Of a DNA stretch of 64,000 nucleotides, positions 42,892-53,780 are shown one piece after another (position 1 is the first letter of the stretch; the number at the start of each line of letters is the position of its first letter). The stretch is from Pollenia angustigena (taxonomy: Eukaryota > Arthropoda > Insecta > Diptera > Polleniidae). Made by a program: the position numbers and the translations under genes. The notes below the pieces were generated by a model. That model had not been told where the DNA came from and made no database searches. It saw only the letters and a list, made by a program, of their open reading frames with translations. The stretch lies in the NCBI GenBank assembly GCA_930367215.1, contig OV884059.1, forward strand, positions 21,662,945 through 21,726,944, written 5' to 3'.

Positions 42892-43528
42892 GTGGGGTGT
42901 CACAGAACCATAGGACATAAAGCCATAGTGGCGCAAGGATTTTCTCCTCCATGGTATAACAAACACCGGCTTCGCTTACTAAAGCTTCTCTGTATAGCCG
43001 GACTTTTGCCGGACACAAGAATTTTCTCCTTTATGGTATAACAAGTACCGATTTCGCTAAGTAAAGCTTCTAAAATCTGTCTTGTTTCCGAACGAAGGCC
43101 GTTTACGCAGAGAAGCTTTAGTTAGCGAAGCCGGTGTTTGTTATACCATAGAGGAGAAAATCATTGCGTCCGGCCGAAGGCCGGCTATGCAGAGAAGCAC
43201 TTGTTAGCGTAGCTTTTTCGGGTTTTTTCCATATATGAATGACGTCCCCAAATTTAGGGGCTTAGTTCATTTTGGGTTTGGGGAGTTAATTCATTGGGGA
43301 CTTAGTTCATACCTCCATTTTTGACATAAAACAGGGCGACATGAAACAACAAAGCATTTTCTACATGAAATAGGGTGAAATACAATCATTATCAAATATA
43401 TGGCTTTATGTCTCATTTAACGGAAAAAATTTATGGCGTTAAGTCCCATTATATTGAGACTTAATGGCATATGCCCTTATGTCTCAATGGAATGGGACTT
43501 GACGCCATATGGCTTTGTGACACCCCAC
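42892..43528. mobile_element. Mutator-like element, copy in unit 2
   Basis: Counterpart of 39031-39667 at +3,861 bp. The left end here reads GTGGGGTGTCACAGAACCAT, matching the right TIR better than the unit 1 copy does (GTGGGGTATCACAGAGCC). The same CAATAAAAAGG flanks are present. Confidence 0.88.
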
Positions 43529-43957
43529 CAATAAAAAGGTGAACATAACATTCTTTGTGTCTCACTGGATAAGGTATAATGTAACAAGAAAATACAATAT
43601 AATAGTCTGGTAGTGTATAAAGTCATTTCTGAAAAATTGAAGGAATAGAACTATTACAAAAAAGCTTTATAAAATACATAACTGAAATGAAATGAATTGA
43701 ATTTTTTTGATGATTTTTATTCTTGATTGCACACGGGATAATCATCTCGGGTCGAATTTACATGTTTCGAGATTAACCTCATCAGAATTCTATGCATAAA
43801 TATTCAAGATTCAAGACTAAACGTTTAAAAGTTTTTAGACCCTGTATTGATAAAATCCAAACAAGATTAGGTATATACATTATTTTAAAATTGTTGCCGA
43901 GTTTAAAGAAATAATTATCAAACCCGAGGATAAGTCAATGGATTTCAGTTTTACTTA

Positions 43958-44297
43958 TGGCCATTTTCTCATTAGGCGATTATCTTTTTTCCCAACGAAA
44001 AACTGCGCATTAAAGAAATTTGGTTTTCTCAACGTCTCATTTGCATCGATTTTATCGCAAAGCTAACCGGCACTCATCTGCCCATTATTTATTTTCCTTT
44101 TATTTGCCGTACAGATAAATTCAATCAGCTGACTCACAACTTTTACATGTATTTTGAGTGGCGTTGCCAGCTGAAAACGTTGTTTTTTGTCGGTATATTG
44201 AGAAACCCAAAATCGTTAACGGACAGTTTATCGGTCCAATAAATTTATGTTGACATTAAGTAACAGACAGTTTGTCGATACATTGAGAAAATGGCCA
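43958..44297. mobile_element. 340-bp MITE, TIR TGGCCATTTTCTCA, TTA duplication
   Basis: Left TGGCCATTTTCTCATTAGGC, right in reverse complement TGGCCATTTTCTCAATGTAT. TTA flanks both sides (43955-43957 and 44298-44300). The inner sequence has CTGTCCGTTA/TAACAGACAG-type words near the right. No coding frame. Another TWA-type element. Confidence 0.85.
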
Positions 44298-44300
44298 TTA

Positions 44301-44935
44301 GAATGTCAAATGACAAAACGTTTGAATGGTTTGAAAAATTATGGTTTGAGGTCGGAAATTTGAAAATTAGATTCAACGAAAATCATTATCCAAATTTCTT
44401 TTAATTTTTGGTTTCATTTATTTCTTTTTAATGCCGCTTATAAAAAGGCTGACACTTTTTACTTCGAAATAACCTTTTGTGACTGATCCTTTTTTGCCAC
44501 TTTTAGAAAATTTTTCACGGCAACACTGCTACTAATAAAATAAAACAAAAACCAAGCAATTCCTTATATTGTACAATAAACAAATTTGTTGTTGTTGTGT
44601 ATTAGTGTGCGTGTAAGCTTTTTGACCATTTCTTTGCACTTTTTTGTTGTTTTTGTGGCATGCTCAACAAAACTACTATTTATGAACGAATAATTTGTTT
44701 ATTTTTATACCATTCACCGAAATTAGAAAGGGATATATGTACATACGTATGTAGGTATATTATATGTAGTTTGTCATTCCGTTTGTAATTTCTACAATAT
44801 TAATCTTAGACCCTGTAATGCATATATGTACAATGTATGTATATCCTGAGTTTATATGAGTAGCGAAGTTAATTTAACGAGGTCTGAAATTATTCGTTTA
44901 TCAAAAGTTTCTTTGGAACAACTAGAGTATAAGGG
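44301..44935. other. No gene seen; dispersed repeat pieces
   Basis: TTTTATACCATTCACCGAAA at about 44705, then a TATGTACATACGTATGTAGG microsatellite and AGTTAATTTAACGAGGTC are pieces of fly dispersed repeats. No reading frame. Confidence 0.45.
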
Positions 44936-44937
44936 GA

Positions 44938-45240
44938 ACACCAAGGTCCTTATGGCCGGTGCTTAGAAACCTATTCTTATTTTCTTCACGGGCCACTGCC
45001 TGATTGCAGGATTTGGTTGTGCGACGACACAGAAGAGATACAGACAGTTGAGCACATTCTGTGTCACAGTCCTAGGTAACAGAACAGACTGGGTAGTAGC
45101 TGAGGGGCCGATAATCTGATGGGATTCGTAATGGACATGACCTGGCTGCATAACAGGTGGCAGGACGTATTTAGGAATATTATGTGTGGCAGAGTTTCTT
45201 CTGTTTCTGGTCCGTTTTTCTTCCAGTATATAAAACTATG
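44938..45240 (+). pseudogene. LINE ORF2 C-terminal scrap (RNase H end plus CCHC-like motif)
   Basis: One frame gives ILIFFTGHCLIAGFGC, the T-G-H-x(n)-G words found at the RNase H/C-terminal end of R1/LOA/I-type LINE proteins. The next frame gives PDCRIWLCDDTEEIQTVEHI, then LCHSPR, fitting the terminal C-x(2-4)-C...E-H-[IL]-L-C-x-C zinc motif of such proteins with one cysteine changed to serine. The frame runs on as LMGFVMDMTWLHNRWQDVF. The two pieces need a frameshift near 45010. It is GC-richer than its surroundings, as expected of former coding DNA. The clade is uncertain. Confidence 0.65.
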
Positions 45241-46015
45241 CTTACACTTTTTTTTTATTATTCTTTCCTAATACCTACCTACATAGGAGTCACAATGGAT
45301 CAAAACGGTCACCGGTTGAGGTTGTGAAGATCGGGTTTGCACCAGTCTTTCTTTCTAACCTTAACTTGTATTAAGTTAAGGAGCTTCTAAAGTTTCATGT
45401 AATGAGAAAAATATAGAGAAGTTATTTTACACTACATATGTACATACATACATACATACATATATAACTTAGCAAAGCAGTTCAATCTTGTTCCAGTATT
45501 AAATTACCAAGTTGCTTAATAAAATTTGTTATAGGCAAAAGATAGCTTCGAATGATTCTGTGGTTTCGATAATTATTCTTGTTCGTTGGTTAGAAGCACC
45601 TTCTACAGATGCAAATCTTTTAAGTTACCTAGATTTACACTGTACACTAAAAACAAAACTTTCGGAATCCCCATTTTTTCATATATGTACTTACATACAT
45701 ACATAACAACTGTAAACAAAAACAACACAATTACAAATTATTAAATTATATTTTGTTTTTCCCGTTTTTCTTCTTCATCGCCATCGCTGTCTTTTTTCCA
45801 TTGTTGTCGCTCATTTTCTTTTTGAAATGTTTGTTTGTTTCCGGCTTTTTTTGCATACAAGCGAGACAGACAAACCAAAAATAAATATAAATAAATATGA
45901 ATAGTACAGAGTCGGAAAACACAATAGAGTCGAGTAGTTAATCATGAATAATTTGAATAATTTATTTTCTTTTTATAATGTATTTAGGTATGTATGTATT
46001 CGTTTTTAACCTATT
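45241..46015. other. No gene seen; microsatellites
   Basis: CATACATACATACATATATA near 45440, ACTTACATACATACATAACA near 45690, and AT-rich sequence. A 64-codon frame at 45512-45706 has no recognisable domain. Confidence 0.5.
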
Positions 46016-46019
46016 ATTA

Positions 46020-46725
46020 AGGCTCAGTTAGGCGAACGTTGCTGTACCGTATATGTACTGTATCAATCAGCTGTTCGCTTTTTGTTATATAAAAACCATG
46101 CAAAAGCTTACCGAAATGTAATGTACCGTAGTTGCGACGTACCATTCTGTATAAAATAGAATTTCATACCGTTGTTACGTGACATTTGTAGAACAGTGAT
46201 GGGCGCCTTGTATGTTACATTGAATGCGGGTATTTTTACTCTGTTTTTCGGTACTTTTTTCAGTATAGCTATGAAATTGCGACAAAACAACTTACAATAC
46301 AAAATATTTCCATATACACAAATATACATATGATTAGATGTACAAAATAAACAAATGCATATGCACATACAATGGAAATGTGAATCATATAAAAGGCTTT
46401 AAATGGTATCAAACCCTTGTTTGGTGTATGCATATTTACAATATAGGTATGTATGCTAAAAATATATATAGGCTAAAATACAAATTTGTTTATTGTAAAT
46501 CTTTAATATAAATATTAAATTATTAACGTTTTTTACATACCTACACTGTTTTAGCGGCGGTCACTATTTAAACATTTTTGATTCTAATCACTGTGTGTAT
46601 TGTTTTATGTATACTATTGCTTTTTGTTTATGAATGGGAAAAACACGTTTTTAAATGTTCTATAAGTGCACCAACGTTCTTACAGTACGGTGCGGTACAT
46701 TACGGGTACAGCAACGTTCGCCTAG
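46020..46725. mobile_element. Inverted-repeat element, TIR TAGGCGAACGTTGCTGTACC
   Basis: Left TTAGGCGAACGTTGCTGTACCGT (from about 46028) and right ACGGGTACAGCAACGTTCGCCTAG form a 20-bp near-perfect inverted pair about 700 bp apart. The left copy is preceded by AAGGCTCAG; the right is followed by TAA. GTACCGT/ACGGTAC words repeat inside. The exact ends and target duplication are unresolved. Frames at 46108-46368 and 46578-46856 show no family resemblance. Confidence 0.7.
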
Positions 46726-46953
46726 TAACACACAACCAGTATTCTTTAATCTCTTATTATTTTTTAAGCTTTTTCCTTATGTCGAAAATAATTCTTTCTT
46801 TCGTTTTTCCTATGAATAAGGGGATTAATATTTACCCTTTCGAGGGAAAACATTAATTTGCATGAAGTTCCGCGCACTAATTATGACTTTTAAAATCAAA
46901 TAAGAAATGTTTGAATTTTTTTAAGAAACCCCTTGAATATTAGTGAAGAATAA

Positions 46954-47103
46954 AGGCCTCATTACCTATAGAAAAATTTTAATTGGATCAGATTCATCTG
47001 CAACGCAACGTCACGTTTACGTAATAGTGCCTATTTATACACAAGCTTGGTAAGGAAAACGGAACAGCTGATCAGTCCCGTTTACGTAAGAGTAACGAGG
47101 CCT
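46954..47103. mobile_element. 150-bp MITE, TIR AGGCCTC(A/G)TTAC, TAA duplication
   Basis: Left AGGCCTCATTACC, right in reverse complement AGGCCTCGTTACTCTTACGT. TAA flanks both sides (46951-46953 and 47104-47106). Interior CGTCACGTTTACGTAATAGT and CCCGTTTACGTAAGAGTAAC repeat the subterminal TTTACGTAA word. Short TIR but an exact duplication. Confidence 0.8.
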
Positions 47104-47106
47104 TAA

Positions 47107-47641
47107 CAGTTTTAGAAACGAGATATATGTATACGAATTTACATTTTAGTTTAGAAAAAAAGTCTCAAAAGACCAGAAAACGTCTAATAAATATTCACCC
47201 CTATCTTGAATAATTTTTAGCTCGAAAATTTTCCCCTTTTCACATATTTGCGATCATTAAAAACTCACATGAAAAAAGGTAATTCAAAGGAGAATAATAA
47301 TGTGAAAAAATGTTCACGGGGAAAAATTCCCCTTATCGTGAAAAGTTTTTTCCCTCGTAATTTGTTCACGTTTCCCTTAGATTTGTTCACATTATTTTTG
47401 CTAGGGAACAGAACATGTATGTAAGAAGTTCCTCATATAAATCAAATATTAAGGGCTGGATCCGTTAATAAGGCACAAACCGATATATAAGTCAACAAAA
47501 TGCAATACAAAAGGTCGATTTTCTGCTGATTTGTGAAGCTTTCGACAGACGTGGTGGCAGAATTTTGGATAATATTTTATTACATAAAATTTTAAAAACT
47601 GCAAAAAACTAACGTTCAATCAAACTATCCCTTAAATACTA
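47107..47641. other. No gene seen; GGGGAAAA/CCCCTT word cluster
   Basis: Around 47190-47400 the words ATTTTCCCCTTTTCACAT, CACGGGGAAAAATTCCCCTT and TTTTTTCCCTCGTAATTTG cluster, with ATT-CACCCCTATC at 47187 resembling the start of the CACCCTTATT elements. It could be another decayed element. No partner end. Confidence 0.35.
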
Positions 47642-47649
47642 ACCCCCGT

Positions 47650-48475
47650 CAGGGCTGTCAGATATGGCGATTTCTCGCCAAACGTGGCGATTTTCAAATG
47701 TGTTTGGCGATGAGATTTTTCATTTGGCGACTTTGTTGGCGAATTTTGATATAACTGGCGATTTACTTGGCTATTTTTACCATTTCTATTATTTCAGCGA
47801 TTTTTTTTTAACAGTTTGTCTTTTTTTGTTGTCATTACATATTTAAAAAAAACTGGCAACTTTTTTTCACAAGATTTTTGTTTTGTTATCATTAAAAGTG
47901 AATTTAATTTTCAGTCACTATTTAATTCTTATAGTATGTATGAAGGTCCATAGTCCAATTCGTAGGTCTGCTCGAAACGCCTGCTGATTGTTTGAAGAGT
48001 TGAGTTTTTTACGTGCAATTGTTTTTGTAGCAAATTGTTTTTGACACTTCTAACATTTTTTACACAAACACATGCTTTTTTTCTTGGCATCTTTATCATT
48101 TATTACACAAACAAAATGTGTGTTGTTTTACCCTACTGTTGCATTGTGGTAGACGCGCTAATCAAAACATCAGTAATGAAATCGACAAGGCAGAAGTGTA
48201 CGATCCTATAGACTTTTTTGTTTTTTTTTAATGAAGATATGATCTCCATTTTATGTTATTAAAAAAAAAAAAAAGATAGAATTTTTTTTATTTTTCTCAG
48301 TTTTTGGCGATTTTTGACTAAAATATTATAAATAAATATTATATACTAGCTTTTTATGCAAAATTTAATTAAAAAAAAATGTTACGAAAACTGTAAAAAA
48401 ATTACGTTTGGCGATTTTTTGCGATTTCTGACATCCGTTTTGGCGATGGAGCTCAAAAAAAATCTGACAACCCTG
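47650..48475. mobile_element. hAT MITE with TTGGCGAT repeats, perfect 8-bp duplication
   Basis: Left CAGGGCTGTCAGATATGGCG, right in reverse complement CAGGGTTGTCAGATTTTTTT. ACCCCCGT flanks both sides exactly (47642-47649 and 48476-48483). TTGGCGA(T/C) occurs about seven times inside the left end and several times inside the right. 826 bp without transposase. It landed in the CCCCGTATTCATAAACG end of the next element. Confidence 0.95.
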
Positions 48476-48478
48476 ACC

Positions 48479-48593
48479 CCCGTATTCATAAACGATTATT
48501 AAATTTAACAAACGTTTATTAAGGAGAATTTTCATACAAAATTTGTTTTGTAAACCATTTTTAAATTTAAAATTTTTTTATAAATACGGGCGT
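48479..48593. mobile_element. Short hairpin MITE, ends CCCGTATTCATAAA / TTTATAAATACGGG
   Basis: CCCCGTATTCATAAACGATT is mirrored about 100 bp later by TTTTTTTATAAATACGGGCG, with AAATTTAACAAACG and CCATTTTTAAATTTAAA completing loose arms. The hAT at 47650 inserted at its left edge. No clear duplication. Confidence 0.6.
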
Positions 48594-49299
48594 AAATATT
48601 TTGCTTTATTATTTTAACTTTTCTTTAAAATATATACCTGTATATTTTTGGACAAAAATGTCATTGATTTTTAATCTTTCTTCTTTTTTATATTCACATA
48701 ATTAGAAAAAAAAAAAACATAAATGTTCGTGTCATAAAAAGTTTTTTATCGAGTATCGATTAGAAAAGGACTTAAGTAGTCAACGGAGCAAATCTTTTTC
48801 AACACTACAATTTTTTGCCATCCGTTGTTTCCTTAAGGCGCCCGTACACGACATGTATTTGTCATCTGACATGTCAAATTTTCAAGTCACATGTAATTGT
48901 TCATGTCTGCCAAATTTCTGTTTTACATAAGGTTTATAATATTCGGTCACAAACGTACATGTAATTTGCTTCTGACATTCACCCTTATTCTATTTGGCGT
49001 CGTCAACAGTAAACAACGCCGTTTTTTATGTTTTGTTTCAATTTCGTATTCCCGTTGGCAATATTGCGATGACTGTTAACATATGTTTGGTATTTTCTAA
49101 GAAAAATTGGCGTTGCTGTTGCCTTAAATTGCCTTTGATGTTGTCGTCGGCATTTTAAGTGTTGTCTTGTGCTGCTTTGTGTCGTGTTTTTAAAATTTTA
49201 CGTTATGGTTGGCTGCAATCATTATTTCTTGGGCGGTTTTGATATTTTTCTTCATTTGTGTTGTGTTTTGATATATTTTTTGTGGATATAATTGAAAAA

Positions 49300-49422
49300 A
49301 TGAAAATAACAACTAAGTGCCAGTTCGAGAAGCTAGTGGAAGAGCTTGTAAAAAATCCATTACTAGCCAGAGGATTATGCAGGGTCTCTTTTCCTAATAA
49401 ATTAAATATCCCTTGCGATTAA
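49300..49422 (+). pseudogene. Zeste/Myb-SANT-like DNA-binding fragment of Harbinger
   Basis: The ATG at 49300 opens a 40-codon frame: MKITTKCQFEKLVEELVKNP, LLARGLCR, then PNKLNIPCD and a stop. Q-F-E-x-L-V-E-x-[LM]-x-x-N-P-x-[LI]-A-R-G is the start of the Myb/SANT-like domain named after regulatory protein zeste, which occurs in insect proteins and as the second ORF of Harbinger elements (family knowledge). The domain normally runs to about 80 residues; here it stops after the first helix region. It faces away from the transposase fragment, consistent with two opposed genes. The match is short, so moderate confidence. Confidence 0.6.
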
Positions 49423-49460
49423 AGAAGAGATGGTGGTCTTGTTTTTTTTTTTTTTTTTTT

Positions 49461-49705
49461 GAGCTAAAATTTTGATGTGGGTTCCGTCCACACAGCCAAT
49501 TACACCTGGAAATGCTGCTTTTCAAAGAAATGCAACTTTAATTTATCCATTGTGGACAAAGTTCTCTCTTCATGGCTTCCAGAATCTCAGACAAAATTTT
49601 TAAACTTGTGGCTGGGACAGTCAAAAGTGGAAATAATTTCCAACGCTGAGCTGGTACGATCCCTGGGCCAAAAAACGCAATGTTGCTGCAAATATATTGT
49701 GTTTG
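49461..49705 (-). pseudogene. HARBI1-like PIF/Harbinger transposase fragment
   Basis: On the minus strand, one frame at 49672-49625 reads LAQGSYQLSVGNYFHF, the conserved 'GSYQxxVG' segment. The following frame gives ILSEILEAMKRELCPQWI, the 'wI.fP' segment. At 49520-49461 it reads FPGVIGCVDGTHIKIL, the invariant F-P-G-V-[IV]-G-x-[IV]-D-G-T-H-I block containing the first catalytic aspartate. Frame changes occur near 49640 and 49545 and a stop lies before FPG. Everything after THIKIL, including the other catalytic residues, is lost at a 20-base poly-T tract (49441-49460). Non-functional, but diagnostic. Confidence 0.9.
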
Positions 49706-49782
49706 GAACAAACGTTCCCGTTTTTAAATGAGGCTCTATTATTACCAACACATGTTTAAAAGAAAGTTTATTCAGCCGAAAA

Positions 49783-50963
49783 TAGGGTTGCCATACGTAC
49801 TGTTTTAAGCAGTACATGTCCTGATTTTTTGCAATTGTACTGTTTTATGCACAACTCCTAAAACAGTACGCAAATGTACTGTTTTTTACGCTTTGTACTG
49901 TTTTTTGCTCAATCTATATTTACAAGTACTGGCTTACAAAAATTATGTTGTGTTAAAAAAAAGTTCTAAAATAATAAGGGTTTTAACGCTGTGGTTTCAC
50001 GTGAAATTGAAAACAAAAAAATTTGGAAAATTCTCCGTGTTAAAAATTTTTAAAAATACCTAATACGTTTGAGGACCACTTTTCTTTACCTAAACTACTG
50101 AAATAAGAAAAAGATAAGTTAATTTTTACAAAAATTTTATTGAGAATATTCATCGTTTTCAATTGCACTTGATTTTAAATATTTCCAGATTTTGTGAAAT
50201 AAAAATAAACCAAACTATTTTTTTGTTTTGGATTTTATAGATTAATGGCCAATTTCACCAAGTTCAGGTTTAATTAACTTTCATTATAAAATACAAAAAA
50301 CCTATTGTTTTAGTATAGTTAATAATAGCTGAACTTGGTAAATTAGCCGTAAATAATTTAAAAATTTTTTTAAATTGGAAAATTAATTTGGGAAAAAAAC
50401 ATTTTCTAAAATTCTATATGATTTCTGCAACTATGTGTGTAGTGAAAATTGCTTTAAATACGAATATATTTAAAGAAAATCATACTTACACAATCAATGA
50501 GTTAATTGTTTTGAGCTAAGTAAGGCTTTTCTCCTTTCTTGTATGGCTTACAGCACTGTTATGGTTTTCCTGGCCAAATGCTTCGTTTGTGGTGTTGGCT
50601 TTTTAAACGCAAATGGAGTAGTTTCATATATTTATGAAATGCCATAAAATGGAAATAATTCCGTTGACGTTACACATTTTAAGTGTATTTCCTAATATAA
50701 TTGTTGTTGCATATTCAATCAAAAGTTTAAAATATTTACCCCAACTTCAGCAAGTTCAGTTTATTACTTTAACTTCCAGCTTACAATATGTTTTGACAGT
50801 TTGAACTGATAGTTAATTACAGCTGAACTTGGTGAAATTGGGGTTTACTAATTAAAGCAAATTGTTATGTGTTCGTCAAAAAAATGTACTGTTTTTTTCT
50901 TGGTTGTACTGTTTTTTTGTATTCAATGTACTCTTTTTCCGAATTTAAAATCTGGCTACCCTA
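49783..50963. mobile_element. hAT element B, relative of 31976-33485
   Basis: Left TAGGGTTGCCATACGTACTG, right in reverse complement TAGGGTAGCCAGATTTTAAA. Flanks GCCGAAAA (49775-49782) and CCCGAAAA (50964-50971) match at seven of eight. Both internal CAAGTTCAG hairpins of hAT A are present. It is about 330 bp shorter than hAT A because of deletions, mainly in the left half. It sits inside the Harbinger relic. Confidence 0.92.
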
Positions 50964-51839
50964 CCCGAAAATAACTGTCAGATCTTAAAAAGGTTAAAAA
51001 AAATCCATTAGGCACCTGGGAAAATTTAATATAATAAAAACAATTTTCATTTAAACATTATTTTTTTACAAAAAAAATTTTATTTAACTTAAAATTTGCA
51101 CAAACAGCACAAAACTTTTTTTTCTTATAAAAAAAAACAGTAAACAAAATGAATCAGCTGATTTAACATTAGAGATGTGTGCTGTATTTTATTAACATTA
51201 TCGATAAATAGTCAACGGCGTCATAATACTCTTACAAAATACCAATTTAACATAGAATTGATGTTGTCTTTGATAAGAATTGTTGTTGCCTTAAAATTGC
51301 CATTGTTATTGCCGACGCCAAATAGAATAAGGGTGATTGTCTCTGTTTTTTTTCGCATTGTTATTGCAGAAACCAAACTTGTTCTCGGTTTCAAAATAGC
51401 TAGCTGCCGCCACGAAAATATTTATTTTGCGCCGTAAAATAATTTAGCCATCTTAACATTTTTTTCTTTTATTTTAAAGATACCAATTTAGAATTTTATA
51501 ATAAAACGGTTTTTATGTATATATTTACACTAATTCTATTCAATGGTAAGATGAGCATACATATCTTGGTATTTTAAAATATTAACTTCAGCCGGCTAAT
51601 GATTCCGTCAATAGTTGACGCCGCTGCCAGTTTCTTCCCGGCATAGATTTCTGATGTCAGATGGTTTGTCAGAAGAAAATAGAGCACGCTCTAATTGAAA
51701 TTTTGTCAGATGACTTTGCGTCTGACTTTTACAGAAGCAAAGTTAAAAAGGTAACACACGACATGTACCTATGTGTTTTGCAGTGGGAAATTTGACATGT
51801 CAGATGACAAAAACATGTCGTCTATACGCTCCTTTAAAT

Positions 51840-53780
51840 TTATGAATTTTAACAATTTCCCGTTTGTGTACTTTTTTGGCCAACAGTACTCATTAACTGT
51901 ATTTTTCTCTAAAAATAATTTGACTTATGGTAAAAGTAATTTTGCTTATGGAACGCTTTGAAATAATTTGAAAAAATATAAGATATCCCTATTATTTTTC
52001 CAACACTGTATTTATAGGTATAAAATATTTACTAGAACAAATATACAATAAACATACATACATACATTTATCCATACATAGTATATTTTTACTATTAAAG
52101 AGAACGTTATTTTTTTATTTTATTAGAAAAAAACGTTAAAAGCAAAAAAGAGGAAAAAAGCGCATGCATTATTTTATTAAATTTTCTTGCTGTTTTGTTT
52201 TATTTTTTCTTTTGTTTAAATTTAACTTTTATGATGAGTTTAAAAATAATATGCACACGTAAATTTTTTTAGAAATTTCTTGTTTTTTAATTTCAACTTC
52301 CTGATACTGCAGGCATGTGTGTGATTGACAAAATAGTCGAAATTTACGGAAATGTTCATAGATCTATTATTTAGACTTTGGCAATCTTTATTTTATAAAA
52401 TTTTTTGACATTTTTAGAGTGGTGAAAAGGAAAAAGAATAAAACGCGTGTAATCGTTTTATACAGCAAATGTTTGTATATATCGTTGGTTTATATCGTTG
52501 GTTGGATATTGAGTTTTTTAAATGATTCTTAAACATTTCGCACAATTACACCTCATCACAAAAGTTCAATGGAATAGTATCCAAAATAGCGGTCTTACAA
52601 GCAATTATACATTTTGCTACAAACAGTTTTTATTATGTTTTTACCTTCTCCTGTAAAGTTGCAGTGAGTTAGGGCCTTTCTACATGGGACCAAAGATAAG
52701 TATATTGGCATCCTTTTTCTGTAAAAGAGATGTATCTTTAGAAAGATCCACTTTACGTACTTTGAAGAAACTTCAGGGCCTAATTTATTATGATAGAATT
52801 CAAATTGAAAAAGCGTTCGTTTTAAATTTCACTTAAATTTTTTTCTAACTTAGATCCCTACATGGGAAAATTTTCTAGGAAACTTTTTTAGGAGTTAATA
52901 TTTTTTTAAAATTACAGGTAGTTTTTAGAAAAAAAAATTTTAAATATTTGTTAGACATATTTGTACCTAGTTTTTCTGCGCCATTTTAATTTTCGGACTT
53001 AAGTTAATAATTCATGCATAAGGCTATCCTTAACTTTAGGTTTAAAGCCATTTAAATAGCGATTTCTGAAGCAAAATATAATTAGTTTGCCAAAATCAGC
53101 TGATGCATGTAATTTGATATATTAAGGAAATTTGATTCTACTCTTCTGACAGATGCGTAGGATGTGACAAAGCGTTGAACGTGTGCTGTAAAGATTTAAT
53201 ACCGATACCAGGAATTTAAAGACAAAAGAAAGTTTAGCGACTTCAGTTAAACTCTGTGTGAAACAGGTCCCAAAGAATATACACAATGTATTTTCCGAGT
53301 AACCAGACAGTATACCAAACCAGTAGACCACCGGCCAAACGTGGTGGTCGCGTGGATGACACATTCATTGATCAATTCGTTGTCCTTTCAATGGAATGAA
53401 TCACTTATCAAGCGCGAGACTAATAGAATTGCGCAGATTGGATGGATCTGCGAGTTCACCTGATCCATATTTATGATAGAAGAATTAGTCTGGAACTCAA
53501 CGACTATTTTAAAAGTTATCATGATGAGGAGGAACTGTGCTTCGTTCGCTTATTCTCTTCATTAGGGAGATGAATTGATTTAACTCTGCAGTGACACCAT
53601 ATGAGTAACTGCTCCGAAGGATGGGCATTGGCGCTAGGTTTCACAAAGGGACCACTGATGGACCCAAGTGTCTTTCTATGGCTGCTCACGGAACCTAACC
53701 TAACCTATTTTCTGATACTGACGATTTCATTTGGTAAACGACCATTAAAAGTCAATAATAATAAATCTCATTACATATCC
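51840..53780. other. No gene seen; LINE-like GC-richer text near 53100-53720
   Basis: 51840-53050 is AT-rich and featureless apart from CATACATACATTTATCCATA near 52056. From about 53100 the composition is richer in G and C (CAGTAGACCACCGGCCAAAC, GAAGGATGGGCATTGGCGC, CGGAACCTAACCTAACC), as in the 3' parts of some LINEs. I could not align it to a protein. Frames at 53122-53364 and 53601-53783 have no known motif. Confidence 0.4.

Larger units (their letters stand above)
39886..43746. repeat. 3,861-bp tandem duplication, unit 2
   Basis: Second unit, beginning TCAAAAATGAACTTCGAGCC and ending at GGATAATCATC before TCGGGTCGAA. It carries the right part of the hAT (to 41174), the RT scrap at 41522-41644, the hAT MITE at 41828-42531 and the Mutator-like element at 42892-43528. 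Because it starts inside an hAT, the left end of that hAT is absent here. Confidence 0.97.
48980..51335. mobile_element. PIF/Harbinger element relic, ATT duplication
   Basis: Left CACCCTTATTCTATTTGGCG, right in reverse complement the same 20 bases, followed inside by TCGTCAACAG and TCGGCAATAA. ATT flanks both sides (48977-48979 and 51336-51338). Two coding remains fit a Harbinger: a minus-strand HARBI1-like transposase fragment (49461-49705) and a plus-strand Myb/SANT- or zeste-like fragment (49300-49422). An hAT element (49783-50963) interrupts it. CTTAAAATTGCC/TTGTTGTTGCC words occur near both ends. The terminus matches the 140-bp foldback MITEs at 1964 and 62358. Confidence 0.9.
48836..51833. 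mobile_element. TWA-type MITE hosting a Harbinger relic, TTA duplication
   Basis: Left AGGCGCCCGTACACGACATG, right in reverse complement AGGAGCGTATAGACGACATG. The arms run on through TTTGTCATCTGACATGTCAA on both sides. TTA lies at 48833-48835 and 51834-51836. Removing the nested 2,356-bp element leaves about 640 bp. CATGTC-type words repeat inside. This is the outermost layer of a three-level nest. Confidence 0.88.

Noticed and set aside
44963..45151. 62-codon minus-strand frame
   Set aside because: Lies opposite the LINE C-terminal remains on the plus strand; it is the shadow of that sequence.
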